A stretch of DNA of 54,699 nt from Elusimicrobiota bacterium (GCA_030696455.1 JAUYSH010000006.1:1-54699); one strand, 5' to 3'; positions 31,028-39,400 are shown, counted from the stretch's first letter. Program-made: numbers and translations. The notes: generated from the sequence alone by a model not told the origin.

Positions 31028-32476
31028 ATGAGACATTTATTGTTCCGCTCGGTCGCAGGGGTCGCGGCGCTGACGCTCGCTAGCTGCGTCTCGCCCTCGC
31101 CGAAAAAGGCCTACGTCGACGTCGAAAAGACGGCCGGCGAAAGACTCCCTGTGCAGCCTCGCTTCGACGGCGCGAGTGGAGACCTGGTCGTCAAGGAGAG
31201 GACCAGCGCCCTCCTGACCCAGGGAACCCTCACGGCGGACAAGGCGGTCGAGCTGGCCTTGCTCAACAATCCCTCCCTCGGCGCCGGCGCGCAGGAGATC
31301 GCCGTCGCGCGCGCGGAGCTCGCCCAGGCCGGCCTCCTCGAGAACCCGCGGCTCCACTACGGAATCCGCCGGTCCGGCGACGGAGCGACGGGGTACGAGT
31401 GGTCGGCGACGATGAACTTCATGGACCTCGTCGTCCTGCCCCTGCGCCGCAAGGCCGGGGCCGGCCGCTATGAGCAGGCCCGGCTGCGCGTCAGCCATGA
31501 GGTGCTCGGCCTCGCCGCCGAGGTCAAGGCGGCCTTCTACGCGGCGCAGGCGGCGCGCCGCCACCTCGCGCTGAGTCGGACCGCTTATGCGAGCTTCGAG
31601 GCCGCGGCCGAGCTCCTCGACCGCCAGCGCAAGGCGGGGAACATCAACGCGCTCGACCACGCGCGCGAGAAGGCCGAGGCCGAGCGGGCCGCCGTCGAGC
31701 TGGCCCGCGCCGAGGGCGAGGCCGAGCAGGCGTCGGAGCGGCTCTCGGCGCTCATGGGCGTGCAGGACATGGCGCCTTGGACGCCGGAGGAGACGCCCTC
31801 CGAGCCCTCCCCGGCCGAGCCGCCCCTGGCCCAGCTCGAGGAGGCCGCCCTGCGCCTGCGCTGGGACCTCGACGCGGCGCGCCGGGAGCCGTCGATCCTC
31901 AAGAGCGAGTTGAGCATCAGCCGCCTGGGCCTTTTCGGCGACATCACCGCCGGCGTCGACGCGGAGAAGGAGTTCGGGGGAGAGAAAGGCATCGGCCCCG
32001 CGATCGAGCTCAGCATACCGCTCTTCGACCGCCGACAGGGTTCCAACGCGCGGCTCAAGGCCGAGCTGCGCCGCAGCGCCCTGACCGTCGCGGCGCTCGA
32101 GAACCAGGTACGGCTCGAGGTGCGCCTGGCGCGCAGCCGGCTCGGCGCCGCGCGAAAGTCGGCCGAACGGTACAAGGCCGCGCTGGTCCCGCTGAGCCGG
32201 CGCGTCGCCGCCGAGACGCTCAAGCACTACAACTTCATGCTGCTCGGCGTCTACGACGTCCTGCGCACGCGGCGCGACGAGTTCGAGCGGCAAAGCGAAT
32301 ACATCGACGCGCTGCGGGACTACTGGTCGGCCTGGGCGGAGCTCGAGCGCGCGCTCGGCGGCAAGATCCCGCCCGAGCTGACCGCGGCGCCGCCCGCGCC
32401 CCAAGAGACGCCGAAAGCCGCGCCCGAAAAGCCGGCCGAGCCGGAGACCGTTCCGTCGCCCGAGCACCAACATTGA
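31028..32476 (+). CDS. TolC-family outer-membrane lipoprotein
   Basis: 482 aa, start 7 nt after the preceding gene. Lipoprotein signal (ALTLASC), then two outer-membrane efflux repeats: LTADKAVELALLNNPSLGAGAQEI and a second with LAQLEEAALRLRWDLDAARREPSI, separated by long coiled-coil helices. A Pro/Glu tail ends PSPEHQH. No RND pump or adaptor belongs to this block, so it may serve the pumps of blocks A or D, or act with the multicopper oxidase as in CopB-like systems. Confidence 0.88.
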   Translation: MRHLLFRSVAGVAALTLASCVSPSPKKAYVDVEKTAGERLPVQPRFDGASGDLVVKERTSALLTQGTLTADKAVELALLNNPSLGAGAQEIAVARAELAQAGLLENPRLHYGIRRSGDGATGYEWSATMNFMDLVVLPLRRKAGAGRYEQARLRVSHEVLGLAAEVKAAFYAAQAARRHLALSRTAYASFEAAAELLDRQRKAGNINALDHAREKAEAERAAVELARAEGEAEQASERLSALMGVQDMAPWTPEETPSEPSPAEPPLAQLEEAALRLRWDLDAARREPSILKSELSISRLGLFGDITAGVDAEKEFGGEKGIGPAIELSIPLFDRRQGSNARLKAELRRSALTVAALENQVRLEVRLARSRLGAARKSAERYKAALVPLSRRVAAETLKHYNFMLLGVYDVLRTRRDEFERQSEYIDALRDYWSAWAELERALGGKIPPELTAAPPAPQETPKAAPEKPAEPETVPSPEHQH

Positions 32477-32486
32477 GGAGCAACGC

Positions 32487-33971
32487 ATGAGCCTTCGAAG
32501 AATTCAACTTGCCGTTCTCGCGCTGGCGGCGGGCCTGGCGCCCGCCGCCTGGGGCGCGGAGTACACTCCCGTCTTCACGCCCAACGGTTCCACGCTTCCA
32601 TGGAAGCTGGAGGACGGCGTCAAGGTGTTCCGGCTGGCGGTCGACCCGTGCAAGCACGAGATCGCGCCGGGAATGACGGTCGACGCCTGGTGCTATAACG
32701 GAGTGACTCCCGGGCCCACGATCGAGGCCGTCGAGGGCGACCGCGTTCGCATCCTCGTCACCAACAAGCTTCCTGAGGGCACGGCGGTCCATTGGCACGG
32801 CCTGATCCTGCCTAGCGGCATGGACGGCGTGTCCGGCCTCTCCCAGCGTCGCATCATGCCCGGCGAGACCTTCGCCTACCAGTTCACGCTGCGCCAGCAC
32901 GGCACGCAGATGTACCACTCGCACGGCGACGAGATGGTCCAGATCGGCCTCGGCACGATGGGCATGTTCGTCATCCATCCGCGCGAGCGCAAGCCGAAGA
33001 TCGACCGGGACTACTCGATCTTCCTGAGCGAGTGGTTCGTCGAGCCCGGCAGTTCCAAGCCCAACGTGAACGTCATGACGGACTTCAACCTGTTCACGTT
33101 CAACAGCCGCGCGTTCCCGGGCACCGCGCCCCTCGTCGCGCGCCCCGGCGAGCGCGTGCGCATCCGCATCGGCAGCGTGGCGCAGGACTGCCATCCGGTC
33201 CACCTTCACGGCCATACCTTCAAGGTCGTCGCCACCGACGGCGGCGACATCCCGCCTTCCGCGCAGTGGCCGGAGACGACGGTCGTCGTCTGTCCCGGCC
33301 AGACGCGCGACATCGAGTTCATCGCCAACGCGGGCGACTGGGCGATGCACTGCCACAAGCGCCACCACCCGATGAACCCGATGGGACACGACATCCCCAA
33401 CATGCTCGGCGTCAGCCAGAAGGGCGTGGAGAAGAAGATCCGCGAGATCGAGCCCGGCTACATGGCCATGGGCGAGACCGGCATGGACGACATGATGGAG
33501 ATGGGCATGGCGGGCCCCGAGAACACGCTGCCGATGATGGGCGGCGACGGGCCTTTCGAGATGATCGGCATGGGGGGGATGTTCACGACCTTCAAGGTCC
33601 ACGACGACATGCCGCGCTTCGCGAGCCAGGAGGACTACGCCAAGAAGATCCGCGAACCCAAGGACGGGGGCTGGTACCGCAATCCTCCGGGCACCGTCGC
33701 CGAGTCGATCACGGGCAAACGGCCGAAGAAATCCGAGACGGACGGGCACGGCGCTCACGGCGGCATGAAGATGGACGAGAAAGCGTCGCCCGAGGCCAAG
33801 ACGCTCTATCGCTGCCCGATGGGTCACGTCAAGCATCAGGAGAAGCCGGGCGAGTGCCCGGTCTGCGGCATGCAGCTCAAGCCGGAGACGCCGGATGATC
33901 TCAAGGAAGACGCCGAGGACGAGGAAGAAATGCCCAAGGGCATGAAGATGGACGAGGAGAAGAAAAAATGA
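32487..33971 (+). CDS. Two-domain multicopper oxidase with metal-binding tail
   Basis: 494 aa with a Sec-like signal to about residue 24. Two cupredoxin domains carry all copper ligands: HWHG (H102, H104), HSH (H144, H146), HPVHLHGH (H236-H243) and HCHKRHHPM (H288-C289-H290, H294, M of the type 1 site). A Met-rich stretch (residues about 320-360, METGMDDMMEMGMAG-like) follows, then a YRCPMGH...GECPVCGMQLKP heavy-metal-binding module (C443, C457, C460). Likely a periplasmic cuprous oxidase that detoxifies Cu(I). The fused tail and Met-rich linker are less usual. Its stop overlaps the next start. Confidence 0.92.
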   Translation: MSLRRIQLAVLALAAGLAPAAWGAEYTPVFTPNGSTLPWKLEDGVKVFRLAVDPCKHEIAPGMTVDAWCYNGVTPGPTIEAVEGDRVRILVTNKLPEGTAVHWHGLILPSGMDGVSGLSQRRIMPGETFAYQFTLRQHGTQMYHSHGDEMVQIGLGTMGMFVIHPRERKPKIDRDYSIFLSEWFVEPGSSKPNVNVMTDFNLFTFNSRAFPGTAPLVARPGERVRIRIGSVAQDCHPVHLHGHTFKVVATDGGDIPPSAQWPETTVVVCPGQTRDIEFIANAGDWAMHCHKRHHPMNPMGHDIPNMLGVSQKGVEKKIREIEPGYMAMGETGMDDMMEMGMAGPENTLPMMGGDGPFEMIGMGGMFTTFKVHDDMPRFASQEDYAKKIREPKDGGWYRNPPGTVAESITGKRPKKSETDGHGAHGGMKMDEKASPEAKTLYRCPMGHVKHQEKPGECPVCGMQLKPETPDDLKEDAEDEEEMPKGMKMDEEKKK

Positions 33972-34384
33972 AAATGAAAAGATCCGGTTACGTCGCGGCG
34001 GCCCTGGCCCTTGCGCTGAGCGGCGCGGTCTGGGCGCACGAGGGCGAGAAGCACGACACCGCGGAAAGAAAGGGCGCCGAGGAAGTGACGATGAAAGGCG
34101 AGATCGTCGATATGAACTGCTACTCGGCGCACGACGGCAGGGGAGCGAAGCACGCGACCTGCGCCAAGGAATGCGCCTTGGGCGGCGCTCCGATCGGTCT
34201 GCTCACGGAGAAAGGGGAGGTCTACCTGCTGCTCGAGAACCACAGCAAGCCGAAGCTGAAGAAGCCCTACATGGAGGCGCGCGGCAAGGTCGCCGAGACG
34301 GTGACCATCATGGGCGACCTCTACAAGCGCGGCGGTCTGCCCGCGATCGTGGTCAACATGGTCATGACGGGGAAGGAGAAATAG
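33968..34384 (+). CDS. Exported protein with GEIVDMxC...HxxCAxxC domain
   Basis: 138 aa, signal peptide ending VWAHEGEKHD. The mature part has GEIVDMNCYSAHDG, KHATCAKECALGGAPIGLLT and then a strand-rich region (VYLLLENHSKPKL, VTIMGDLYKRGGLPAIVV). C51, H62, C65 and C69 could bind a metal or redox cofactor. The same domain forms the second half of the protein at 48252. No family name is known to me. Coupled to the oxidase gene by a 4-nt overlap. Confidence 0.7.
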   Translation: MKMKRSGYVAAALALALSGAVWAHEGEKHDTAERKGAEEVTMKGEIVDMNCYSAHDGRGAKHATCAKECALGGAPIGLLTEKGEVYLLLENHSKPKLKKPYMEARGKVAETVTIMGDLYKRGGLPAIVVNMVMTGKEK

Positions 34385-34807
34385 GTGACGCCGCCCCCGC
34401 TGTACCTGCTGCATCCCGGGGTGGTCCATTTCCCGATCGCGCTGTTGAGCGCGGGGTGGGTCGCCGGCGTCCTGGGCCGCCGCCGCGAGACGGCGGCCCA
34501 GGCGGCCTCATGGCTGCTGTGGGCCGGGACGGTCTCCGCTTGGGCGACGCTGGGCCTGGGGCTGGTCGCGGCGAAGACCGCGCCGCACGTCCCGTCGGCG
34601 TGGGAGACTCTGAACTTGCACCAGACCCTCGGCTGGTGGACGGTCGGACTGTTCACCGCCCTGTCCTTGTGGCGGTGGCGTCTGGGCCGCAAGGCCGAGG
34701 TTTATTTCCTGGCAGCCTGGCTTGTCGCCTGCGGCGTGCTGCTGGCGACGGGATATCAAGGCGGAGAACTGGTGTTCACTCATGGAATGGGGGTCGCGAC
34801 CGAATGA
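34385..34807 (+). CDS. DUF2231 family membrane protein
   Basis: 140 aa from GTG 34385, immediately after the previous stop. Four membrane helices; LHPGVVHFPIALLSAGW at the N-terminus and GYQGGELVFTHGMGV at the C-terminus are the DUF2231 signatures with conserved His. These proteins often accompany copper oxidases or cytochromes but have no proven function. Stop overlaps the next start. Confidence 0.8.
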   Translation: MTPPPLYLLHPGVVHFPIALLSAGWVAGVLGRRRETAAQAASWLLWAGTVSAWATLGLGLVAAKTAPHVPSAWETLNLHQTLGWWTVGLFTALSLWRWRLGRKAEVYFLAAWLVACGVLLATGYQGGELVFTHGMGVATE

Positions 34808-35295
34808 AAACGAAGATCGCCGGACTGCTGGGCGTGGCGGCGTTGGCCGTGGCGGGGGCCGTCGCGTTCGCGGCGTCGCCGGAGGAGACCGCGATACGCA
34901 AGGTCCTCGCGGATTACCAGGCGGCGATGGAGGCGCGCAGCGTGGAAAAGCTCGCAGCCGTCGTCACGGACGACCTGCTGATCCTGGAGGGGACGCACAA
35001 GAACGACGGCTGGGAGGACTATCGGGACAAGCACATCGGTCCTGAGATGGCTGAGTGGAAGGAGTTTAAGATCGCCAATCCCGTGATCTCGCGCCTTCAG
35101 GTTGACGGAGCCTTGGCGTACATCGTCCAGGAGGCGACCTACACCATCGTCGCCGCCCAGGAGACGGTCGTCATGCTCGGCGCGGAGACCTTCGTTTTGG
35201 GTAAAACCGGCAAGGCCTGGAAGATCAAGCACGTCCACCTGTCCGGCAAGCGAGTCGGAACTCCGAAAACCAGCGCCCCGCAGTCCGGGAAATGA
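34804..35295 (+). CDS. Exported SnoaL/NTF2-like protein
   Basis: 163 aa from ATG 34804. Signal peptide (LLGVAALAVAGAVAFAAS), then a DUF4440/SnoaL-type domain: EETAIRKVLADYQAAMEARSVEKLAAVVTDDLLILEGTHKNDGW and the C-terminal strands AETFVLGKTGKAWKIKHVHLSG. A cone-shaped fold that binds small ligands or helps assembly in the periplasm. Last gene but one of block C. Confidence 0.85.
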   Translation: MKTKIAGLLGVAALAVAGAVAFAASPEETAIRKVLADYQAAMEARSVEKLAAVVTDDLLILEGTHKNDGWEDYRDKHIGPEMAEWKEFKIANPVISRLQVDGALAYIVQEATYTIVAAQETVVMLGAETFVLGKTGKAWKIKHVHLSGKRVGTPKTSAPQSGK

Positions 35296-35335
35296 AGTTT
35301 TGAGGTCGTCCTGCAGGCACGATGGAGGAATTCAC

Positions 35336-35629
35336 ATGCACAAGAGACTCATGTTGGTCGGAGCGCTGGTCGTCGGCGTCGGCGCTCGCGTCAGGGCTCA
35401 CGAGGGCGAGGATCACAACCAGCCGAAGGCGGAGCATCAGGAGATAAGTCCCGAGCATAAGGCGCACGAGGACAAGGCGCAGGAGCACAAAGCGCAAGAT
35501 CAAAAGGCCGCTCATCACAAAAAGGACGCGAAAGGCGTGAAGGCCAAAAAAGCCGCAAAGAAAAAGGGGAAGAAGGTCAAGGTGGAGGAGCCCAAGACCG
35601 AGATGCCCGCCGTCATGCCGGTGAAATAA
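35336..35629 (+). CDS. Small His/Lys-rich periplasmic protein
   Basis: 97 aa, ATG 35336 with GGAGGAA upstream. Signal peptide, then AHEGEDHNQPKAEHQ and a repetitive stretch of HKAHEDKAQEHKAQDQKAAHH ending in Lys-rich helix. The regular His spacing suggests a metal buffer. Low complexity prevents family assignment. Confidence 0.75.
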   Translation: MHKRLMLVGALVVGVGARVRAHEGEDHNQPKAEHQEISPEHKAHEDKAQEHKAQDQKAAHHKKDAKGVKAKKAAKKKGKKVKVEEPKTEMPAVMPVK

Positions 35630-35641
35630 GCCATCCACGCG

Positions 35642-35678
35642 GAGCCGCCCTTTCCGCCAAAAGGCGGAGGGGCGGCTC
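35642..35678 (+). terminator. Terminator-like hairpin, end of block C
   Basis: GAGCCGCC with GGCGGCTC (outer) and TCCGCC with GGCGGA around AAAA (inner), 13 nt after the stop. A very stable stem but without a T-run. Confidence 0.55.
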
Positions 35679-35708
35679 AGGCGGGAAAATCAAATCCGCA
35701 TCGAGCCT

Positions 35709-35945
35709 ATGACATCAAACCCTAAAGAACGCGGCGTCTTGGCAAAGGTCGAGGTCACCTATCCGGACGGGAGAACGGTGCTGCGGACGTTACTGTTTCC
35801 GAACGCCGTCGGCGGGAAGCGGTGGATGGGCATCAACATCTGCGAATGCGGCGAAAGCATCCAATATGACCGGGAAGCGGACCATACTTTGCGGCAGGCG
35901 GTCTGCTCCGCATGCGGCATCGTCTTCGTCGTCAAGAAGCCTTGA
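35709..35945 (+). CDS. Small zinc-ribbon-like protein
   Basis: 78 aa, cytoplasmic. Two cysteine pairs, CECG and CSACG, about 25 residues apart, suit a zinc ribbon (ICECGESIQYDREADHTLRQAVCSACGIVFVV). It stands alone between block C and the next gene. Function unknown. Confidence 0.6.
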   Translation: MTSNPKERGVLAKVEVTYPDGRTVLRTLLFPNAVGGKRWMGINICECGESIQYDREADHTLRQAVCSACGIVFVVKKP

Positions 35946-35974
35946 TGCCGGCTCGAATCGCGAGAAAGGAAGGA

Positions 35975-36742
35975 ATGAAAATGGACGATCATGAGAATGC
36001 GTCGGGGAAAGCGCTCCGCTTAGCGATCTGCTGCGGCCTGCTGTCGCCTGCGGTTCTTTTCCCGCGGGATTCATCAGCCCAGTATGTTCCTCCCAAGGTC
36101 GAGATGGACTTGGCGGTTTCGGCGAGCACATATCCCCACTTGGAAACCGACGACGTCGCCGTGGCCGATTGCATCGAGATCACCAGAAGGGCCGGCGCCA
36201 TCCGATCGGAGGAAATCGGGACGATCCGAGTCATGGCTTACGCGCCCTGGTACCAGACTTCGGAGCACCTAGCCATGGAGAAAGCCGGCGAAGCGGGCGC
36301 GAACTGTCTGATGAACCGATTTCCGGCGGGTATGGAGGCGACCCCGTTCTCCTACCCGTTCCAGGTCTCTTATCGAGCGTTCCGCTTGACCCGGCAGGAG
36401 GGCTTCGGCTCCACGGGTTATTGGATTCCAATCCGCGTGGAGGCGCCGCCCGCTCCGGTTCAGGCCCCAGGAAACACCGTCGCCGCTCCGCCGAACGCCG
36501 GGGCGCCGACGGCATCCGGGCAGGCCGCGCACGAACATCTCTGGACCAGCGGGAATTTCATATACCGCTACGAAATCGGCATGGATACCGCGAAATTCTC
36601 GGAAGAGACTTGGGCGGACGTCATGAGGGACTTCAAGGAATATTTCCCGCCTTCCGACTACGAACGAATGCTACGGGCGCGGAAAGGAAAGGCGAAAGTT
36701 ATGGTCGATTTCAAGAACTTGAGAATCAGGCTCGACCCGTGA
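35975..36742 (+). CDS. Exported protein, local paralogue family member 3
   Basis: 255 aa from ATG 35975 (AAGGAAGGA just upstream; ATG 35981 is also possible). Signal ends DSSAQYV. Shares with 21718 and 22437 the core EEIGTIRVMAYAPWYQTSEHL, AMEKAGEAGANCLM, SYRAFRLT and the C-terminal EYFPPSDYERMLRARKGKAKVMVDF, and with 22437 the VAVADC element. Function unknown. Its stop overlaps the lipoprotein gene. Confidence 0.7.
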   Translation: MKMDDHENASGKALRLAICCGLLSPAVLFPRDSSAQYVPPKVEMDLAVSASTYPHLETDDVAVADCIEITRRAGAIRSEEIGTIRVMAYAPWYQTSEHLAMEKAGEAGANCLMNRFPAGMEATPFSYPFQVSYRAFRLTRQEGFGSTGYWIPIRVEAPPAPVQAPGNTVAAPPNAGAPTASGQAAHEHLWTSGNFIYRYEIGMDTAKFSEETWADVMRDFKEYFPPSDYERMLRARKGKAKVMVDFKNLRIRLDP

Positions 36743-37230
36743 TCACGAAACCATTCGCCTTCTTACTCGCGTGCGGCATGGCCGCCGGATGCGTCGCCGT
36801 GGAGCCCGTCTTTCAACGACGGGAAAATCCCTGGGATGCTCCGCAAAGCCGGTGGGTCCTGCATCAAGACAATTCTCGCGTTGAATTCGCGCTCAATCCG
36901 AAGGCGCCCGATGAAACCCAGGAGGCCGAACTCGAAATATCCATCACGGACCTTTCCGGCCATCCGCCTCGGCCGGTCACCGACGCCCGGGTGAAGGGCA
37001 CGGCTTTGATGCCGCGAAAGCCGGGTCATATCCATGTCTTGGAGTTGAAGGAACTGCATAAGGAAGCCGCTCCGGGGACCTACGGCATGCGCGCGGCGTT
37101 CGGAATGGGCGGCGAATGGCTCGCTGAGTTCCAGATCTCGCTGCCGGACGGCAAAGTCCTCAAAGCAAGCTTCCCGTTCCTCGTCTCGGGGTCGGACCAG
37201 GCGCCCTGGGAAAGGAAGGTGCGGAAGTGA
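36739..37230 (+). CDS. Lipoprotein with YtkA/FixH-like domain
   Basis: 163 aa from GTG 36739, overlapping the previous stop by 4 nt. Lipobox MAAGC near residue 17. The body is a beta-sandwich-like domain with VEFALNPKAPDETQEAELEI, DLSGHPPRPVTDARV, MPRKPGHIHVL and APGTYGMRAAFGMGGEW, resembling YtkA/FixH periplasmic domains linked to metal or oxidase assembly. A broken paralogue lies at 53997-54423. Function is inferred from the fold only. Confidence 0.65.
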   Translation: MITKPFAFLLACGMAAGCVAVEPVFQRRENPWDAPQSRWVLHQDNSRVEFALNPKAPDETQEAELEISITDLSGHPPRPVTDARVKGTALMPRKPGHIHVLELKELHKEAAPGTYGMRAAFGMGGEWLAEFQISLPDGKVLKASFPFLVSGSDQAPWERKVRK

Positions 37231-37276
37231 AATCTCTCTTCGTGGCGAAGGCGGGATACCCGGTTGAGGAGGCGTC

Positions 37277-38452
37277 GTGAGAACTCGCTCTCCGTTCGAC
37301 GCTTTCTTCCCGCTCCGATACGAGCGCCCCGTCTGGGCGACCGGCGCCGCCCTGACGGCGGGCTTCTTCGCGCTCGAAGCGGCGCTCCATGGCCGGGGTT
37401 TGGAAGCGGGCGCGGCGCCGCTCTGGGATGCCGTCTACTCCTTGGGCTACGCCGTCTACATCGTCCCGTTGGCGTTGAGCGCGGCGAGGGCGGAGGCAGG
37501 CGCTTTGAGGCGCCTGCTCATGGGTTTTTCGGCCCTGCTCCTGGCAGGGTTCGTCTTGAGCCTTTTTCCTTGGGAGCGGTTCGGTCTCGACGCCGTGCCA
37601 TGCCTGCAAATCGCGGGAATGACGCTCGTCGTCGTCTTCTGCGCTCGCCGCGGCCAGTCGGCGGCCGTCGTCGCCGCGCTGGCGCTGGCCGCGACGACGA
37701 CCCTCGCGATGGCGGCGACGGGGCGCCATGCGTTAGCCGACTTCATGGCGGGGGCGGCCATGGGGTGGGCGGCCGCGGCCTTCGCCGATTGGCGTGACCT
37801 GGCGTTCCTCCAGAGGGACGACCCTTGGGAGGCGGTGCGGCACGAACTGGGGGAGTTGAGGAACCTCTTCGTCGGCAGCCGCGTCGAGCTCTGGGACAAG
37901 GCCTACGCGTCGGGACATTGGGACTTCCTGGACTCGCCCGACCAGCGTCCGAGGCACTATGCGATCGCCGGTCTTCTGACCGATTGCCTGCCTCGCGACG
38001 GGGCGCGCGTCTTGGACGCCGGCTGCGGCCTGGCCACGCTCTATCCTCTGATCCGCGGCCGCGCGGCGGAGTACGTCGGTCTCGACCTGTCCGAGGCGGC
38101 CCTGGGGAAGGCGAAGTCGGCCTTCGGCTCCGAGCCCGGCGTCCGCTTCGTGAACGCTCCTTTCGAGACCTTCCCGGAGGGAGGCTTCGACGCGATCGTG
38201 CTCAACGAAGTCCTTTATTACTACCCGCTCTCCGAGGCGGGGGAGAAGTTCGCTCTCGCGGTCTCCCGTCTGCGCCCGGGAGGACTGCTCGTCGTCTCCA
38301 TGAACCGCAACTTCAAGGCGCGTCTGATCTGGAGGCGCTTGGAGCGGGTCGCGCCGGCCGAGCGGGCCATCCGCGTCCACAATCTGCGAACGGGGAGCTA
38401 CTGGACGATCAAGGTCTACCGCCGTCCGCAAACAGCGGAGGTTCCCGCATGA
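37277..38452 (+). CDS. Membrane PAP2-like domain fused to SAM methyltransferase
   Basis: 391 aa from GTG 37277 (GAGGAGG upstream). Residues 1-175 form five or six membrane helices ending with GRHALADFMAGAAMG (H151, D155), which resembles the third PAP2 phosphatase motif; the first two motifs (KxxxxxxRP, PSGH) are absent. Residues about 200-390 are a class I methyltransferase with GARVLDAGCGLATLYPL (247-251), LDLSEAAL, FDAIVLNEVLYY and RPGGLLVV. A membrane-tethered methyltransferase for a lipid or quinone-like substrate is suggested. Stop overlaps the next start. Confidence 0.75.
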   Translation: MRTRSPFDAFFPLRYERPVWATGAALTAGFFALEAALHGRGLEAGAAPLWDAVYSLGYAVYIVPLALSAARAEAGALRRLLMGFSALLLAGFVLSLFPWERFGLDAVPCLQIAGMTLVVVFCARRGQSAAVVAALALAATTTLAMAATGRHALADFMAGAAMGWAAAAFADWRDLAFLQRDDPWEAVRHELGELRNLFVGSRVELWDKAYASGHWDFLDSPDQRPRHYAIAGLLTDCLPRDGARVLDAGCGLATLYPLIRGRAAEYVGLDLSEAALGKAKSAFGSEPGVRFVNAPFETFPEGGFDAIVLNEVLYYYPLSEAGEKFALAVSRLRPGGLLVVSMNRNFKARLIWRRLERVAPAERAIRVHNLRTGSYWTIKVYRRPQTAEVPA

Positions 38453-38835
38453 ACACAAGGAATCGCATCGTCACGACCTTCGCGGTGATGGCCGTGGGCG
38501 GCGCGCTGGGCGCGGCGGTGGTGTCGCGCATGCCGGACCAGCTGGCGGGGCGGGTGTCGGACAGGAGCAAGGTCTGCATGGTCAACGACAGGGTGATGGG
38601 CCAGGCGCAGCTGCCGGTCATCGTCGACGGCAGAACCTACTACGGCTGCTGCGCCGACTGCGTCGGCCGGCTCAACGCGGACCGCAAGGCGCGCGTCTCG
38701 ACGGACCCCGTGACCGGCCGCGACATCGACAAGTCGGAAGCCGTGATCCTGCAGGGCGAGAGCGGGGAGGCCCTATACTTCGAGAGCGAGGACACGGCGC
38801 GCCGGTACCGCGGGCGCAAGGCCGCCAAGAGTTGA
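38449..38835 (+). CDS. TRASH/YHS-like metal-binding exported protein
   Basis: 128 aa from ATG 38449. N-terminal membrane anchor, then VCMVNDRVMG (C43), YYGCCADC (C67, C68, C71) and TDPVTGRDIDKSEA with ESEDTARRY, an order seen in YHS/TRASH domains, which bind Cu or other soft metals. Immediately before the block D promoter; its stop lies within the proposed -35 box. Confidence 0.75.
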   Translation: MNTRNRIVTTFAVMAVGGALGAAVVSRMPDQLAGRVSDRSKVCMVNDRVMGQAQLPVIVDGRTYYGCCADCVGRLNADRKARVSTDPVTGRDIDKSEAVILQGESGEALYFESEDTARRYRGRKAAKS

Positions 38836-38860
38836 TCATGAGACGAAAAAAGCCTATCAA
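38832..38860 (+). promoter_or_regulatory. Possible promoter of metal block D
   Basis: TTGATC (38832-38837), 17-bp spacer, TATCAA (38855-38860). Unlike blocks A-C this leaves a leader of about 40 nt before GTG 38906, which has GAGG at 38895-38898. Confidence 0.45.
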
Positions 38861-38905
38861 GTCGTCAGACGGCATTATGGCAGCACCGTTGCATGAGGTG
38901 TTAAC

Positions 38906-39298
38906 GTGGGCAATTGGATCATGAAGCTTCCTGATCTCCGCCGAGGGTTTGGATTTCTCCTGTCGGCGTCCCTGCTGTGGACGGGCATGAACGTCTGCTC
39001 GATGCCCGCGGCCGAGTGCGGGCAGTCCAAGAATCCGCCTTGTCATGGACATGCATCCAAGGACTCGGCTCCTCCGTCCGATAGCTGCTGCGGCGGCATG
39101 CATATGTCCCCGTCCTCCACGCCTTCGGCGGCGCCTCTCTTGGACGACGTTTCCCGGCAGGTCGCGGACTTTTCCGCGCCTGTCGCCGTAGCGCTCACGG
39201 AAGCCTCTCAGAGCCGCATCAGGCTTCTTCCCGCGGTTCTGCCCGTCTATCATTCCCCGCCGCCAACGCGGTCTCTCGGCCGCGCCCCTCCCGCCTAA
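38906..39298 (+). CDS. CzcI-like secreted leader protein, block D
   Basis: 130 aa from GTG 38906 (GAGG 7 nt upstream; ATG 38921 is also possible). Signal peptide (GFLLSASLLWTGMNVCS), Cys/His/Met cluster CGQSKNPPCHGH...SDSCCGGMHM that fits Cu(I) or Zn binding, and a Pro-rich C-terminus ending SLGRAPPA. It heads the CusBA block. Shares size, order and ending with the three other leaders; the metal-binding cluster differs in each. Confidence 0.62.
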   Translation: MGNWIMKLPDLRRGFGFLLSASLLWTGMNVCSMPAAECGQSKNPPCHGHASKDSAPPSDSCCGGMHMSPSSTPSAAPLLDDVSRQVADFSAPVAVALTEASQSRIRLLPAVLPVYHSPPPTRSLGRAPPA

Positions 39299-39328
39299 AG
39301 CCGCTCCCACCTAGGCAAGCAGCCGCAC

Positions 39329-39372
39329 CCGCGCGCTAACGCAGTCACGTCGTCAGGCAACGTTCCGCGCGG
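39329..39372 (+). promoter_or_regulatory. Stem-loop after leader gene, block D
   Basis: CCGCGCG (39329-39335) pairs with CGCGCGG (39366-39372), with an inner AACG/CGTT helix; loop about 19 nt. It lies between the leader stop and the next gene. Confidence 0.5.
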
Positions 39373-39400
39373 CCGGAATTACACTCAACGGGGAATCATC

